This document shows, one piece after another, positions 7,835-17,362 of a DNA stretch of 32,896 nucleotides. Below the pieces are notes generated by a model. That model had not been told where the DNA came from. It made no database searches and saw nothing but the letters and a program-made list of their open reading frames with translations. How positions within the stretch are numbered: the stretch's first letter is position 1; every line of letters begins with the position of its first letter. The translations under genes and the position numbers were made by a program. Source of the DNA: Nitrospirota bacterium (lineage in GTDB: Bacteria; Nitrospirota; Thermodesulfovibrionia; Thermodesulfovibrionales; JdFR-85); contig DROX01000205.1 in NCBI GenBank assembly GCA_011321725.1, positions 1 to 32,896 on the forward strand. Reading direction: 5' to 3'.

Positions 7835-10255
7835 TCACACCTTTATCAGCTTTACAGCGCATACCTTGAAATCAGGCTCTCCGGCACCTGACCAGCTCCT
7901 GGGGTCATCCACGGTAAGAAGGTTTATCAGCTTGTTCTCATCAAACCATGGAACAAATACCATCCCAGGTCTTGCCCTGTCCGTAACCCAGACGGGAAGC
8001 ACGATCTCCCCCCTCCTTGAAACAATCCTGAGATTCTCGCCACTGTTGAGATTGAGGGACCTTGCATCCTCAGGTGAGACCTCCACATAGGCATGGGGGT
8101 TCATCTCCCTGAGGAGCTTCACCCTCATGGTCATGGTGCCTGAATGCCAGTGCTCTATCACCCTGCCGGTGTTGAGCACATAGGGATACTCGGCATCAGG
8201 CATCTCGAAATCAAGCCCTGCCTTAAGGACCCTGATGATCGCCTTCCCCTCAGAGCCTTTATGGAATGGGTGATGACCATAGTAATTTATTGGACCTGAC
8301 AGCCCCTTTTCCTCAAGATGCTGGTCATAGAGTGTCACATAGCCGGTCTTGTACCTTCTGGTGGTTGCTCCAAATACACCCTCGGCATAATCCTTTGAGA
8401 TGTAGCGTTTGGCAGATCCCCTGTTATCAAACTCCGTGCTCGGGCATGGCCACTGTATGCCACCGGCATGGGCCTTCAATTTCTCGTAAGTAGCACCCCA
8501 GAGATCCACATCCTGCCCTCTGGTACAGAGGCGGTATTCGTTCCAGGCCTCTTCTTCTGTCTCAAACCCGAGGCCATACACATTCCTGATCTTTTTGACC
8601 CTGCCGGTCATGGGATCAATGACCCTGTAGGCTGTCTTCCTTCCCAGCTTCTTTGCAATCCTCCTTGCTACCTCCTTAATCTGCCAGAAGTCAGGCCTTG
8701 CCTCTCCAGGCGGATCAATAAGCTTCGGTATGAACTGGGATCGTCTGTCCGTCTGTCCCATGACACCCTCTTTTTCCACCCACATGGCAGAAGGCAGTAT
8801 TACCGTGGCAAGCTCTGTTGTCCTTGTTGGATAGATATCACTGACCACCGTGAAGGCCTTTTTCATTGCCTCACGATACCTGCCCGCATTTGGAAGGCTC
8901 TGGCCTGGATTGGTGGTGTTTATCCAGATGGCCTTTATCTTTCCCTGGGCAAGACGCATGAACATGTTAACAGCAGGTCCGGTGGGTTTCTTGGGCATCC
9001 ATTCCACGTTTATACCCCAGATGTCTGCTATCTCCTTTCTGTGTTTCGGGTTTGCCACAGCCCTGTGCCCCGGCAGGATATGTGTAAGTCCACCCTGCTC
9101 ACGGGTGCCACCGCATGCATTTGGCTGCCCTGTAAGGGATAGGGAGTCACTGCCTGGTTTTCCTATCTTACCGGTCAGTAGATGGAGGTTGTGGAGCTGG
9201 CAGTTCAGCTGTACCCCCTTGGTACGCTGGTTTATCCCCATGGTCCAGATACTGAGTGTGGGATGCCCCTTTCTTGCAAACCACTGTGCCGCCTTTCTTA
9301 TATCTGAGGCAGGCACCCCCACCAGTGCCTCAACCTTCTCAGGTGCGTAATCTGAAAGAAATCTTTTGTATTCCTCAAAATCAACAAAATCACCCTTTGT
9401 CTTGAGACCCTTCCTGAATGTACAGTACCTCAGATGCTCATTGTCCACAAGCCCCTTTTCTATGATCACATAGGCCATTGCATTAAGGAGATACATATCA
9501 TAGCCTGGACGGAACTTCAGATGTAGATCAGCATATCTTGCTGTGGGTGTATAACGTGGGTCAGCAACAATCACCTTGACCCTATCTGGATATGCGCTTT
9601 TGCGGTCTATGACCCTCCTGAAGAGCATGGGATGGTTCTCTGCGGTGTTTGAACCTATTATGAAGAAACAGTCTGAGGTATCAAAATCATCATATGAGCC
9701 TGCAGGCTCATCCGCACCAAAGGTGTTGAGGTACCCACCCACTGCAGAGGCCATACAGAGCCGGGGGTTTCCCTCAACATTGGCGGTACCGATTATTCCC
9801 TTGAACAGCTTGTTTGCAGCAAAGGCCTCCTGGGTGGTATTCTGGCCTGAGCCATACCAGGCAACACTGTCAGGTCCGTACTTCTTAATATATCCGGCAA
9901 ACCTGTCAGCAATCAGGTCAAGGGCCTCGTCCCACGAAACCTCCTTGTAGGAACCATCGGACTGCCTGACCATGGGCCTTGTGAGCCTGTCCTTGCCATA
10001 CATTATATGGGGAAGTGAGTAGCCCTTCATACAGAGCCGGCCGAAATTTATTGGACTATCTGCGTCACCCTTCACGGCCACAACCCTGCCGTTCCTGACC
10101 CCGGCAAGCACGGTACAGCCAGTTCCACAAAAACGACACTGAGACCTTCCATATCTGATTGAAGGCTCAGCAACCGCCTCCACAGGCAGTCCTGCCATTG
10201 CAAGTGCAGTAGCTGCAGCGGAGGCCCTTATGAATTCTCTTCTACTAATTCCCAT
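7835..10255 (-). CDS. napA: Periplasmic nitrate reductase catalytic subunit
   Basis: Tat signal SRREFIRAS, CRFCGTGC 4Fe-4S motif, molybdopterin oxidoreductase signatures; RBS GGGAGGT before 10255. Confidence 0.9.
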   Translation of the reverse strand: MGISRREFIRASAAATALAMAGLPVEAVAEPSIRYGRSQCRFCGTGCTVLAGVRNGRVVAVKGDADSPINFGRLCMKGYSLPHIMYGKDRLTRPMVRQSDGSYKEVSWDEALDLIADRFAGYIKKYGPDSVAWYGSGQNTTQEAFAANKLFKGIIGTANVEGNPRLCMASAVGGYLNTFGADEPAGSYDDFDTSDCFFIIGSNTAENHPMLFRRVIDRKSAYPDRVKVIVADPRYTPTARYADLHLKFRPGYDMYLLNAMAYVIIEKGLVDNEHLRYCTFRKGLKTKGDFVDFEEYKRFLSDYAPEKVEALVGVPASDIRKAAQWFARKGHPTLSIWTMGINQRTKGVQLNCQLHNLHLLTGKIGKPGSDSLSLTGQPNACGGTREQGGLTHILPGHRAVANPKHRKEIADIWGINVEWMPKKPTGPAVNMFMRLAQGKIKAIWINTTNPGQSLPNAGRYREAMKKAFTVVSDIYPTRTTELATVILPSAMWVEKEGVMGQTDRRSQFIPKLIDPPGEARPDFWQIKEVARRIAKKLGRKTAYRVIDPMTGRVKKIRNVYGLGFETEEEAWNEYRLCTRGQDVDLWGATYEKLKAHAGGIQWPCPSTEFDNRGSAKRYISKDYAEGVFGATTRRYKTGYVTLYDQHLEEKGLSGPINYYGHHPFHKGSEGKAIIRVLKAGLDFEMPDAEYPYVLNTGRVIEHWHSGTMTMRVKLLREMNPHAYVEVSPEDARSLNLNSGENLRIVSRRGEIVLPVWVTDRARPGMVFVPWFDENKLINLLTVDDPRSWSGAGEPDFKVCAVKLIKV

Positions 10256-10305
10256 GAAATACCTCCCTTTGGATAAGTTATTAATCAAAGATTTAGGCTC
10301 CTTTA

Positions 10306-10366
10306 GTTATATCATCTCACATCGGGAGGTAAAGTGTCCGTCAATGGTTGTAAAGTTTCTGTAAAG
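10306..10366 (-). promoter_or_regulatory. Putative napA promoter with 11-bp-phased CTTTACA direct repeats
   Basis: Minus strand: CTTTACAGAAACTTTACA, then TTTACC-N16-TATAAC. Confidence 0.45.
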
Positions 10367-10393
10367 CCCTGATGTGCCTCTATGAGAACTCTC

Positions 10394-11083
10394 TTATCTC
10401 TTGGAGGGCATGAACCTGTATCCCACACCAGGGATGGTAATGATATATTTTGGGTTGGAGGGATCCTTTTCTATCTTTGAACGGAGGTGCTGGATATGAA
10501 CATCAATGACCCTTGACCAGGAGTACAGCTTCTTGTTGTCCTTCCAGAGGGAGTTTCTTATAAAATCACGGGTGAGCACCTTTTCCCTGTGGTTGATGAA
10601 GAGGCACAACAACTCAAACTCCTTGGGTGTGAGGTCAACCCTTTTTCCCCTCACCCGCACCATTCTCTTTGGTACGTCCACCACAATCTCGCCTGCACGC
10701 AGCCTCTCCAGGGACTCCAGGGATGTACGTCTCAAACACGCCTTTATCCTTGCCACAAGTTCAATCGCCTCAAAGGGCTTCACCACATAATCATCAGCAC
10801 CGCTCTCAAGGCCCAACACCCTGTCAGAGATGCCGTCACGGGCTGTGAGCATAATCACGGGTATACTGATATGCCTTTTCCTGAGTTCACGACACAAATC
10901 CATACCGTCACCATCAGGCAGCATGAGATCAAGAACGATAAGATCAGGGATCCTTTTATTGATGAACTGCCATGTTTCAGCACAATTTGTAGCAGTGGCC
11001 ACTTCAAAACCTGCTATCTCAAGGTTTGCCTTCAGCACCTTCAGTATGTCTGGGTCATCATCAACCACCAGAATCAAAGCCAT
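10394..11083 (-). CDS. OmpR/PhoB-family response regulator
   Basis: Receiver domain (VVDDDPD, LDLMLPDGDG, VVKPFE) plus winged-helix output (RVIDVHIQHLRSKIE...GVGYRF). Confidence 0.93.
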   Translation of the reverse strand: MALILVVDDDPDILKVLKANLEIAGFEVATATNCAETWQFINKRIPDLIVLDLMLPDGDGMDLCRELRKRHISIPVIMLTARDGISDRVLGLESGADDYVVKPFEAIELVARIKACLRRTSLESLERLRAGEIVVDVPKRMVRVRGKRVDLTPKEFELLCLFINHREKVLTRDFIRNSLWKDNKKLYSWSRVIDVHIQHLRSKIEKDPSNPKYIITIPGVGYRFMPSKR

Positions 11084-12740
11084 CAGCCCCTCCCTTGTAA
11101 AAGGGTAGTTTGAAATAGAATGTGCTCCCCCTTTTACCGTTACTGATTACACCGATCTCACCCTCATGGGCCCTTATGATGGCCTTGGAGATTGCAAGGC
11201 CAAGCCCTGTACCCCCCTTCCTCTCCTTGTAGAACCTGTCAAATACCCTCTGTTGCTTGTCATATGCTATCCCTGGACCGTTGTCAGTCACGGACAGGAC
11301 CACCCAGTTGCCTGTACGGTAGGCCTCCAGCATGATCATGTCACCTTCCGGAGAGAACTGTATTGCATTCGTGACAAAATTCAGGATTACCTGGCGTATT
11401 CTGTCCTCATCAGCCCATACGGAGAGACCATCCTCTATCTCCGTCTTCAGGGAGAGCCTCTTGTCATCCAGAAGAGGCATCACCTCAAGGGTCAGGCTCT
11501 TGAGGATACGGTCCAGATACAGATGTTCAAAACTGAATTCCATCTTACCATTTTCTATCTTTTCAAGGTCAAGTGTTTCATTGACCATCCTGTTGAGCCT
11601 CTCGGCATTTGATGAAATGATATCCATGAATGAGAGGATCTCATCTATATCACACATCTTCGGGCAGGTCTCATGTAATGATAACAGTTTCTGCTGGATA
11701 TAGCTTATTGAACCCTTGATAGAGGTCAGGGGGGTTCGGAGTTCATGGGAAATGGAGGATATAAAGTCGGACTTCCTTGCACTTAGCTCCCTGTATTCCT
11801 GGTTCACCTTGAGAAGTTTCTCATTGGCCTTTCTCAGGCCCTCCGTGGCATTCCTCACCTCCTCCTCAAGGGAGTCATGATATCTTCTTATTGTGTCCAT
11901 CATCTCTGTGAATGTACTATACAGTGATTTCAGCTCCTCTGCATCAGGTTCCACCAGTTCTATCTCACCACCCCTCCTGTATCCCTCCATTGTCTTCTGC
12001 AACCTCTTAATGGGTCTGACAACAAGCTTGTTCATGGAGAGATAAAGGAAAACGAGCAGACTCAGGGAAATGGACAATGCACCTGCTGCCAGGGTCCACC
12101 TGTTCTTTGAGAGGTTCTGAAGGATAGGGTTAATGGGAATGGAAACACTGATGGCACCCCTTACACTTCCGACCCTGTAATCACTGTGACATTCCAGGCA
12201 TGACGCCTCCACATACAGTGGCGCAATGTAACGGTAGATACTGATACCATTGCTCCTCTCAATGGTGGACAGCTCCTTCAGCCCCTCATTTTCAAATCTT
12301 ACCAGGGCACTTCTCTCAAACTCGTCAGGTTTGTTTGAGGGATTTACAAGCCTGAGGCTTGTTATGTGGAACCAGTAAAGCCCCTCCCTCTTTGAATACT
12401 CTGAGAGCTGCCTTGTGACATATGCAGGATTCTCTTTTACATACCGCCTGCCGGTTATATCAACAATCTCCGGTTTTTTCAGATAGGGATTACTTGTGAC
12501 CCAGGGCAGTTTCTCTACGAATATACCACCATGGTCAGCGATCCATCTCCGCGTAAGCACAATCTGTTTGAAGAGTATCTTGGCCTGGGATTCCACCTGC
12601 TTGAAGACAAGCCCTTCATGGGCCTTTTCCACAACATAAAAGGTTATGCTGAAGGTTATCAGAAGGGCTATGGAGGATGATAGGAGTATGCGTGCACTCA
12701 GGCTGTTGAGTATCCTGCCCCTGGAGAGAGTCTTTTTCAT
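11061..12740 (-). CDS. Sensor histidine kinase with periplasmic heme-c (Tll0287/DUF3365-like) sensor
   Basis: Two TM segments, CLECH in periplasmic domain, HAMP, SHELRTPL H-box, ATPase motifs; overlaps the RR gene. Confidence 0.9.
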   Translation of the reverse strand: MKKTLSRGRILNSLSARILLSSSIALLITFSITFYVVEKAHEGLVFKQVESQAKILFKQIVLTRRWIADHGGIFVEKLPWVTSNPYLKKPEIVDITGRRYVKENPAYVTRQLSEYSKREGLYWFHITSLRLVNPSNKPDEFERSALVRFENEGLKELSTIERSNGISIYRYIAPLYVEASCLECHSDYRVGSVRGAISVSIPINPILQNLSKNRWTLAAGALSISLSLLVFLYLSMNKLVVRPIKRLQKTMEGYRRGGEIELVEPDAEELKSLYSTFTEMMDTIRRYHDSLEEEVRNATEGLRKANEKLLKVNQEYRELSARKSDFISSISHELRTPLTSIKGSISYIQQKLLSLHETCPKMCDIDEILSFMDIISSNAERLNRMVNETLDLEKIENGKMEFSFEHLYLDRILKSLTLEVMPLLDDKRLSLKTEIEDGLSVWADEDRIRQVILNFVTNAIQFSPEGDMIMLEAYRTGNWVVLSVTDNGPGIAYDKQQRVFDRFYKERKGGTGLGLAISKAIIRAHEGEIGVISNGKRGSTFYFKLPFYKGGADGFDSGG

Positions 12741-12804
12741 AATACTATTTTAACATGTGTTGAAGCGGATACAAAAGTTACAGGGGGAAAGAAGAAAGCC
12801 CCGG

Positions 12805-13311
12805 TCAGCTCCTCTTTTGCTGGAACCCATGAAGATAATCAAGCCCCTCGGCACCCTGATAAACCCCTTCTGTCCCGTCAACATCCCTGACTATCCTTTT
12901 TATATGCATCCTCTCGGTGCTGTCCATCTTCCTGAGCCTGCCGAGAGAGAAGACTATCGCAAGTGCAAGCCCCACAAAACCAGAGAGCACATCAATACCT
13001 CTGAGGCCTGTATAGAGAGAGATTAGATAACCTGACAGTGATGATACGACAAAGATCAGCAGGGGAAGAATGAAGGCTATAAAATATCCCTTCCAGTGCA
13101 CCTCCCTTTTCAGTCCCAGCATCACCGTGTCTCCAACCTCGGCGTTGAGGGTGTTATCAACGGTAAATATCATATTTGCACCGCCAGGCCTGCACATGCC
13201 CAGCTTGGCCATGGCGCAGCCACGGCAGGAGGTACCCTTGCCAAGAAGCACCTTAGCGGTGGTACCCTCCCTTTCAATCACAACGCCTGTCTCCACGATA
13301 CTGGTCTTCAT
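12805..13311 (-). CDS. RseC/MucC family protein
   Basis: CRGCAMAKLGMC motif, V.V......GD.V.LG, two TM helices. Confidence 0.75.
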   Translation of the reverse strand: MKTSIVETGVVIEREGTTAKVLLGKGTSCRGCAMAKLGMCRPGGANMIFTVDNTLNAEVGDTVMLGLKREVHWKGYFIAFILPLLIFVVSSLSGYLISLYTGLRGIDVLSGFVGLALAIVFSLGRLRKMDSTERMHIKRIVRDVDGTEGVYQGAEGLDYLHGFQQKRS

Positions 13312-13345
13312 AAAATAATTATAAAATAAATTGTTTTGTTCACTT

Positions 13346-13359
13346 ATGACATAAATCAT
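13346..13359. promoter_or_regulatory. FNR/DNR-like box ATGACATAAATCAT in divergent intergenic region
   Basis: TGAC-N4-ATCA, differs at few positions from the 1114 and 3884 boxes. Confidence 0.45.
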
Positions 13360-13388
13360 AAAATTTCACTTCAGGTCTTCTGCAAAAT

Positions 13389-14408
13389 ATGTGTATGAAG
13401 GAATCCCAAAAGCCCTATCTGAGAAGGTTACGATATGCTGTGCAGCTCTGGTTCCTTCTGTTCTGCATATACGCAGGCTACAGGTTCTTTCAGTTCCTAC
13501 TTCACTTTGAAAAGCCAGGGCAACCCTTCGTACAGAGACCTCCATCTGTAGACGGGTTTCTGCCAATAGCCGGTTTCATGTCACTCAAGTACTTCCTCCT
13601 TACAGGTATCATTGAGCCCATCCACCCTGCGGCAATGATCCTCTTCGTTGCCATCCTGATGACCTCGCTTCTTCTTAAGAAAGGGTTCTGTGGATGGATA
13701 TGTCCTGTGGGAACGGTGTCACAGTATCTGTGGATGGCTGGCAGGAGGCTATTTGGCAGGAACTTTGTAATCAAAAAGGAGATAGACATCCCGCTAAGGG
13801 CAATCAAGTACATCATCATGGCCATCTTCCTCATACTGATCGGTATCGCCATGACCCCGAATATGATGATCCTCTTCTTCATAACCGACTACTACAAGAT
13901 CGTTGATGTAAGAACCATGAGGTTCTTCACCGAGATGTCCGTGACAACCGCTGTGGTGCTTTCTGTTCTGGTCCTGCTGAGCCTGCTTTACAGGAACTTC
14001 TGGTGCAGATATCTCTGCCCTTACGGAGCACTGCTGGGTCTGGTCAGCATCCTGAGCCCCCTCAAGATCAGGAGAAGGCAAACAGACTGTATTCACTGCA
14101 GGAGATGTTCTGATAACTGTCCGTCCCTTATTGATGTGGAAAAGAAGACCACTATCTCATCACCCGAATGCTGTGGCTGCCTTACCTGTGTGAGTTATTG
14201 TCCCTCAGGGGCTGTAGAGGTAACACTGAGAACAAACAGGTCACGCATACTGGTAAGGCCTGCCTATTACATAGCATCGCTTCTGATCGTCTTCTATCTC
14301 TTCGTAGGGATCGGGAAACTTACAGGCCATTGGCAATCAAAACTCCCCTATGCCGAATACAAGAGGCTCCTTACCCCTCAGGGGACAGATGGGTCAGCAG
14401 GGAGGTGA
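13389..14408 (+). CDS. NapH/YccM-like polyferredoxin
   Basis: TM helices, FCGWICPVG, FWCRYLCPYG, CIHCRRCSDNCP, CCGCLTCVSYCP. Confidence 0.85.
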   Translation: MCMKESQKPYLRRLRYAVQLWFLLFCIYAGYRFFQFLLHFEKPGQPFVQRPPSVDGFLPIAGFMSLKYFLLTGIIEPIHPAAMILFVAILMTSLLLKKGFCGWICPVGTVSQYLWMAGRRLFGRNFVIKKEIDIPLRAIKYIIMAIFLILIGIAMTPNMMILFFITDYYKIVDVRTMRFFTEMSVTTAVVLSVLVLLSLLYRNFWCRYLCPYGALLGLVSILSPLKIRRRQTDCIHCRRCSDNCPSLIDVEKKTTISSPECCGCLTCVSYCPSGAVEVTLRTNRSRILVRPAYYIASLLIVFYLFVGIGKLTGHWQSKLPYAEYKRLLTPQGTDGSAGR

Positions 14409-15321
14409 TAAGCAGGGCCAGTACGCCCAGTACCGCCTCTATGGTTATGCACCAGTAGAGGTATTTCTTCACCTTCAGGAGGCTCTCCCATTCAGGGTTA
14501 CCCTTTTTCTCAAGTAGGGGTATGATAAAAAATTTGTTTATACCACCCAGTGCAAATATCCCGGAGACAACAAAAACCTTGGCCACAAAGGTCCTGCCAT
14601 AGGCTGTGTCCGTAAGTATGGATAGACCATTGATCCTTATGAGAGCAAGGACAATGCCTGTTAAACCTGCAAGGGCTACAGAATAGGTGGCAAGGCTGGA
14701 GAACCTCTTGATCATGCCCAGGAATACCCCCCACAGATCCTTGCCCCTGTCACGCAGAAAAAAGCCGTAGCAGAACCTGATAAAGAATACACCGCCGATC
14801 CATAGGGAGACTGAAACCACATGGCCCACATCAAGTAGAAAGGCAATGGTGAAGTAACCTCTCTGTGCCTGGTGGCTTGACATGCTGAGACTTGCCAGGA
14901 GAAGAAGAGAAAGTATCACCCCTGAGACTATACTCCATCTCTTTGGTCTCTTTATGTTGAAATAGGCGACGATAAGCAGCAGGGCCAGTATAGCTGTCCT
15001 GAGGATCACCAGGTTGCCGTACCCTGTTCTGGTTAAAAAGAGGGGTATTACCGAGAATGTCTCCGCCATCGGGGTCTCTGTCATGTAGGATACATGGAAA
15101 AAAAGGTGTATAAGGTTGGCAAGGCTTGCAAGAATCGCAGAGATAAATATATAAACAGATGAGACCTCACCAAAACAACTGCCCCTGCCCTCAACAGGGC
15201 ATATATCCGCTCCCGAAGGCGCGGTAACCAGTGCCTTTGATATAAAGGCACCGGCAAGGAAGACCACACACGAGAGAAAGATCCAGTAGGCTACAATCAT
15301 TGATATGAAGGGAATTGTCAT
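14371..15321 (-). CDS. copD: CopD-family copper resistance membrane protein
   Basis: Polytopic membrane protein with CopD-like organisation; next to copC. Confidence 0.8.
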   Translation of the reverse strand: MTIPFISMIVAYWIFLSCVVFLAGAFISKALVTAPSGADICPVEGRGSCFGEVSSVYIFISAILASLANLIHLFFHVSYMTETPMAETFSVIPLFLTRTGYGNLVILRTAILALLLIVAYFNIKRPKRWSIVSGVILSLLLLASLSMSSHQAQRGYFTIAFLLDVGHVVSVSLWIGGVFFIRFCYGFFLRDRGKDLWGVFLGMIKRFSSLATYSVALAGLTGIVLALIRINGLSILTDTAYGRTFVAKVFVVSGIFALGGINKFFIIPLLEKKGNPEWESLLKVKKYLYWCITIEAVLGVLALLITSLLTHLSPEG

Positions 15322-15323
15322 GC

Positions 15324-15680
15324 CTACTTGATTGTAAACCTGAATTCCTTCCTTTGTTTGTGACCATCAATACTCACACACCTCCACCTTACTGTATATA
15401 CACCTGGTGGAAGGTTCTTCTGCAGCTCCACCTCCATTGTTGTATCATCATCACGGAAGGTGGTCTTTTTTGAGACCTTCCTGCCCTTCTCATCAAAGAC
15501 CTCAATCTTTGAAAATGCCTGCTCTACAGATCCAAGAAATGTAAGTGATACCTTCTCAGGGGGTGAACTCAGGACCGCATCAGGCTCGGGGCTGCTCTGC
15601 ATCACACGGATATGGGCGTTAACCACAAGTGGCAAACCCACCACCAGAAACAAGACACCATATAAAAAAAACCTTCTCAT
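15324..15680 (-). CDS. copC: CopC-domain periplasmic protein
   Basis: Signal peptide then AHIRVMQSSPEPDAVLSSPPEKVSLTF, typical CopC; RBS GGAGGT before 15680. Confidence 0.87.
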   Translation of the reverse strand: MRRFFLYGVLFLVVGLPLVVNAHIRVMQSSPEPDAVLSSPPEKVSLTFLGSVEQAFSKIEVFDEKGRKVSKKTTFRDDDTTMEVELQKNLPPGVYTVRWRCVSIDGHKQRKEFRFTIK

Positions 15681-15865
15681 GCTTACCTCCATTGTTTTGG
15701 TCTTTTTATTTTTACAAACAACAAGATTCCCTTTCACCCTGAAATAGCGATTTACTTTAAACATTATAGGTTCATATGTATTGCCTGCTTCTGGGCTTGA
15801 CCTTTTTCTATCAGCAAGCTTGGGCCTACATGGGATTTATGGATTTTTCACAATTTCTCCTTAAA

Positions 15866-15897
15866 ATAGTATTAAAAAAATATGAACAAATTATGAA
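15866..15897 (-). promoter_or_regulatory. 11-bp-phased repeat promoter, copC/copD
   Basis: Minus strand: TTCATAATTTG TTCATATTTTTTTAA TACTAT; last unit start to -10 start = 15 nt. Confidence 0.65.
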
Positions 15898-16007
15898 GAC
15901 CCCATACTGCCCTGTCTACCCCCTCACACCTGCCCCGTGAAGTAAAAGTGTTATAGCAGGTCAGAAGTAGTTTTTAAAATCGGTGAACTCTGCTGGCCTG
16001 TAACTCC

Positions 16008-16036
16008 TTGACATTTTGTGTAAAAAGCCCTATGAT
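16008..16036 (+). promoter_or_regulatory. Sigma70-like promoter TTGACA-N17-TATGAT
   Basis: Near-consensus hexamers upstream of the CDS at 16081. Confidence 0.7.
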
Positions 16037-16080
16037 GTAGATATAGGTTCATAATTTTACGGGGAAAGGAGGTATTATCC

Positions 16081-16866
16081 ATGATTGTAATAGCAGAAAA
16101 TCTCAATACCCGCAACAGCACTTATATGGATGCAGTAAAGAGGAAAGACCTGGATACCATTGTTAAACTGTGCGGCGAACTGATTGACCGAGGAGCAGAT
16201 GTCATAAATGTACAGACCTCCCTTGATGGCTCAGGTGATGAAGAGATACTGCCAGAGATCATAAAGGCAATCTCAGATACCCATGATATAACCCTATCCA
16301 TTGATACAAGAAACATTGAGGCATTAAGGAGAGGTATTACCCATTGCAGAAAACCCCCCTTCATCAATTATCTCTCCCTTGAAGAAGACAACCCTGAGGA
16401 GATATTGTCACTATGCAGAGACCATAAATGCAATCTTATCATAAGGGCCTTAAGAGGTATCATACCCACCTCGCTGGAGGGAAAGCTCCAGTGTATTGAG
16501 GAACTCATTGAGATGGCCAACGCCTCAGACATACCCAATGGCAGGCTCTTTGCAGATCCATCGGTTGTCCATTTCGGCAGCGGCATGGGGCAGGACCATA
16601 TTGTAAGCTGCCGTGACTTTGTGGTAGCACTGAAGGAACTCGTGGAACCACCTATCAATACGATTGCATGGATCTCAAACATCTCCGTTGGGATCAACAG
16701 GAGACTGAGTTCATGGCTGAATTGTAATTTTCTTCTCTACCTTGCAGGCGCCGGTCTTGATGCCGCTATAGTGGATGTCCTTGATAAGGATATGATGAAA
16801 ACAATATACTTAATCAGGGCCTTCAGGGATGAGGTGGTATTTTCCCAGGCTGATCTGGAGGGTTGA
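16081..16866 (+). CDS. Pterin-binding/DHPS-like methyltransferase (AcsE/MtrH-like)
   Basis: ENLN...GADVINVQTSLDG, LSIDTRN, ISNISVGINRR: TIM-barrel pterin-binding signatures. Confidence 0.75.
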   Translation: MIVIAENLNTRNSTYMDAVKRKDLDTIVKLCGELIDRGADVINVQTSLDGSGDEEILPEIIKAISDTHDITLSIDTRNIEALRRGITHCRKPPFINYLSLEEDNPEEILSLCRDHKCNLIIRALRGIIPTSLEGKLQCIEELIEMANASDIPNGRLFADPSVVHFGSGMGQDHIVSCRDFVVALKELVEPPINTIAWISNISVGINRRLSSWLNCNFLLYLAGAGLDAAIVDVLDKDMMKTIYLIRAFRDEVVFSQADLEG

Positions 16867-16867
16867 T

Positions 16868-17353
16868 ATGTTAACAGGAAAGGAATCACTTTTAGAGGCA
16901 TTCTCAGAGGCCTTATCAATGGAGAAGGGGACAAGGGAGTTTTATGATTACGCATCCCACAGGGCTATCTCTGGAAGGACACGGGAGATCTTTGAAAAAC
17001 TGCGAAACTGGGAAGACAGCCACATGCATTACCTGATCTATCTCTACAAGGCATTTACAGACGAGAGGGATTTGATCACCTACGAGGAGTATCTTGAGAA
17101 GATGCCATCAGTTGACACAGAGGCTGCAATACCGGTCAGGGAAGCAGAGGAACTCTTTGAAAAAAAAGAATTCATTGATGACACAGAGGCGATCCGTTAT
17201 GCCCTTGAGATTGAGGGTAAGGCCTTCAATCTATACAGGGAGTTCTCTGACAGGGCAGTTGATAGCAATGCCAGGGTTGTCTTTCAGCACCTGAAAGAAG
17301 AGGAGGCAAAGCACATTAACGAACTGAAAAATCTCAAGATGATGGTTGGATAG
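16868..17353 (+). CDS. Ferritin-like/rubrerythrin-type diiron domain protein
   Basis: Repeated E...EE..H motifs (EIEGKAFNLYREF, EEEAKHINEL). Confidence 0.75.
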   Translation: MLTGKESLLEAFSEALSMEKGTREFYDYASHRAISGRTREIFEKLRNWEDSHMHYLIYLYKAFTDERDLITYEEYLEKMPSVDTEAAIPVREAEELFEKKEFIDDTEAIRYALEIEGKAFNLYREFSDRAVDSNARVVFQHLKEEEAKHINELKNLKMMVG

Positions 17354-17362
17354 GGGAGTGTT

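Noticed and set aside
8468-9142. 224-aa plus-strand ORF
   Set aside because: Lies entirely antisense to napA; no family resemblance or RBS
15870-15875. Third 11-bp-phased unit (TATTAA on plus strand) in the copC promoter
   Set aside because: It overlaps the proposed -10 TACTAT; only the two TTCATA units upstream fit the shared spacing rule
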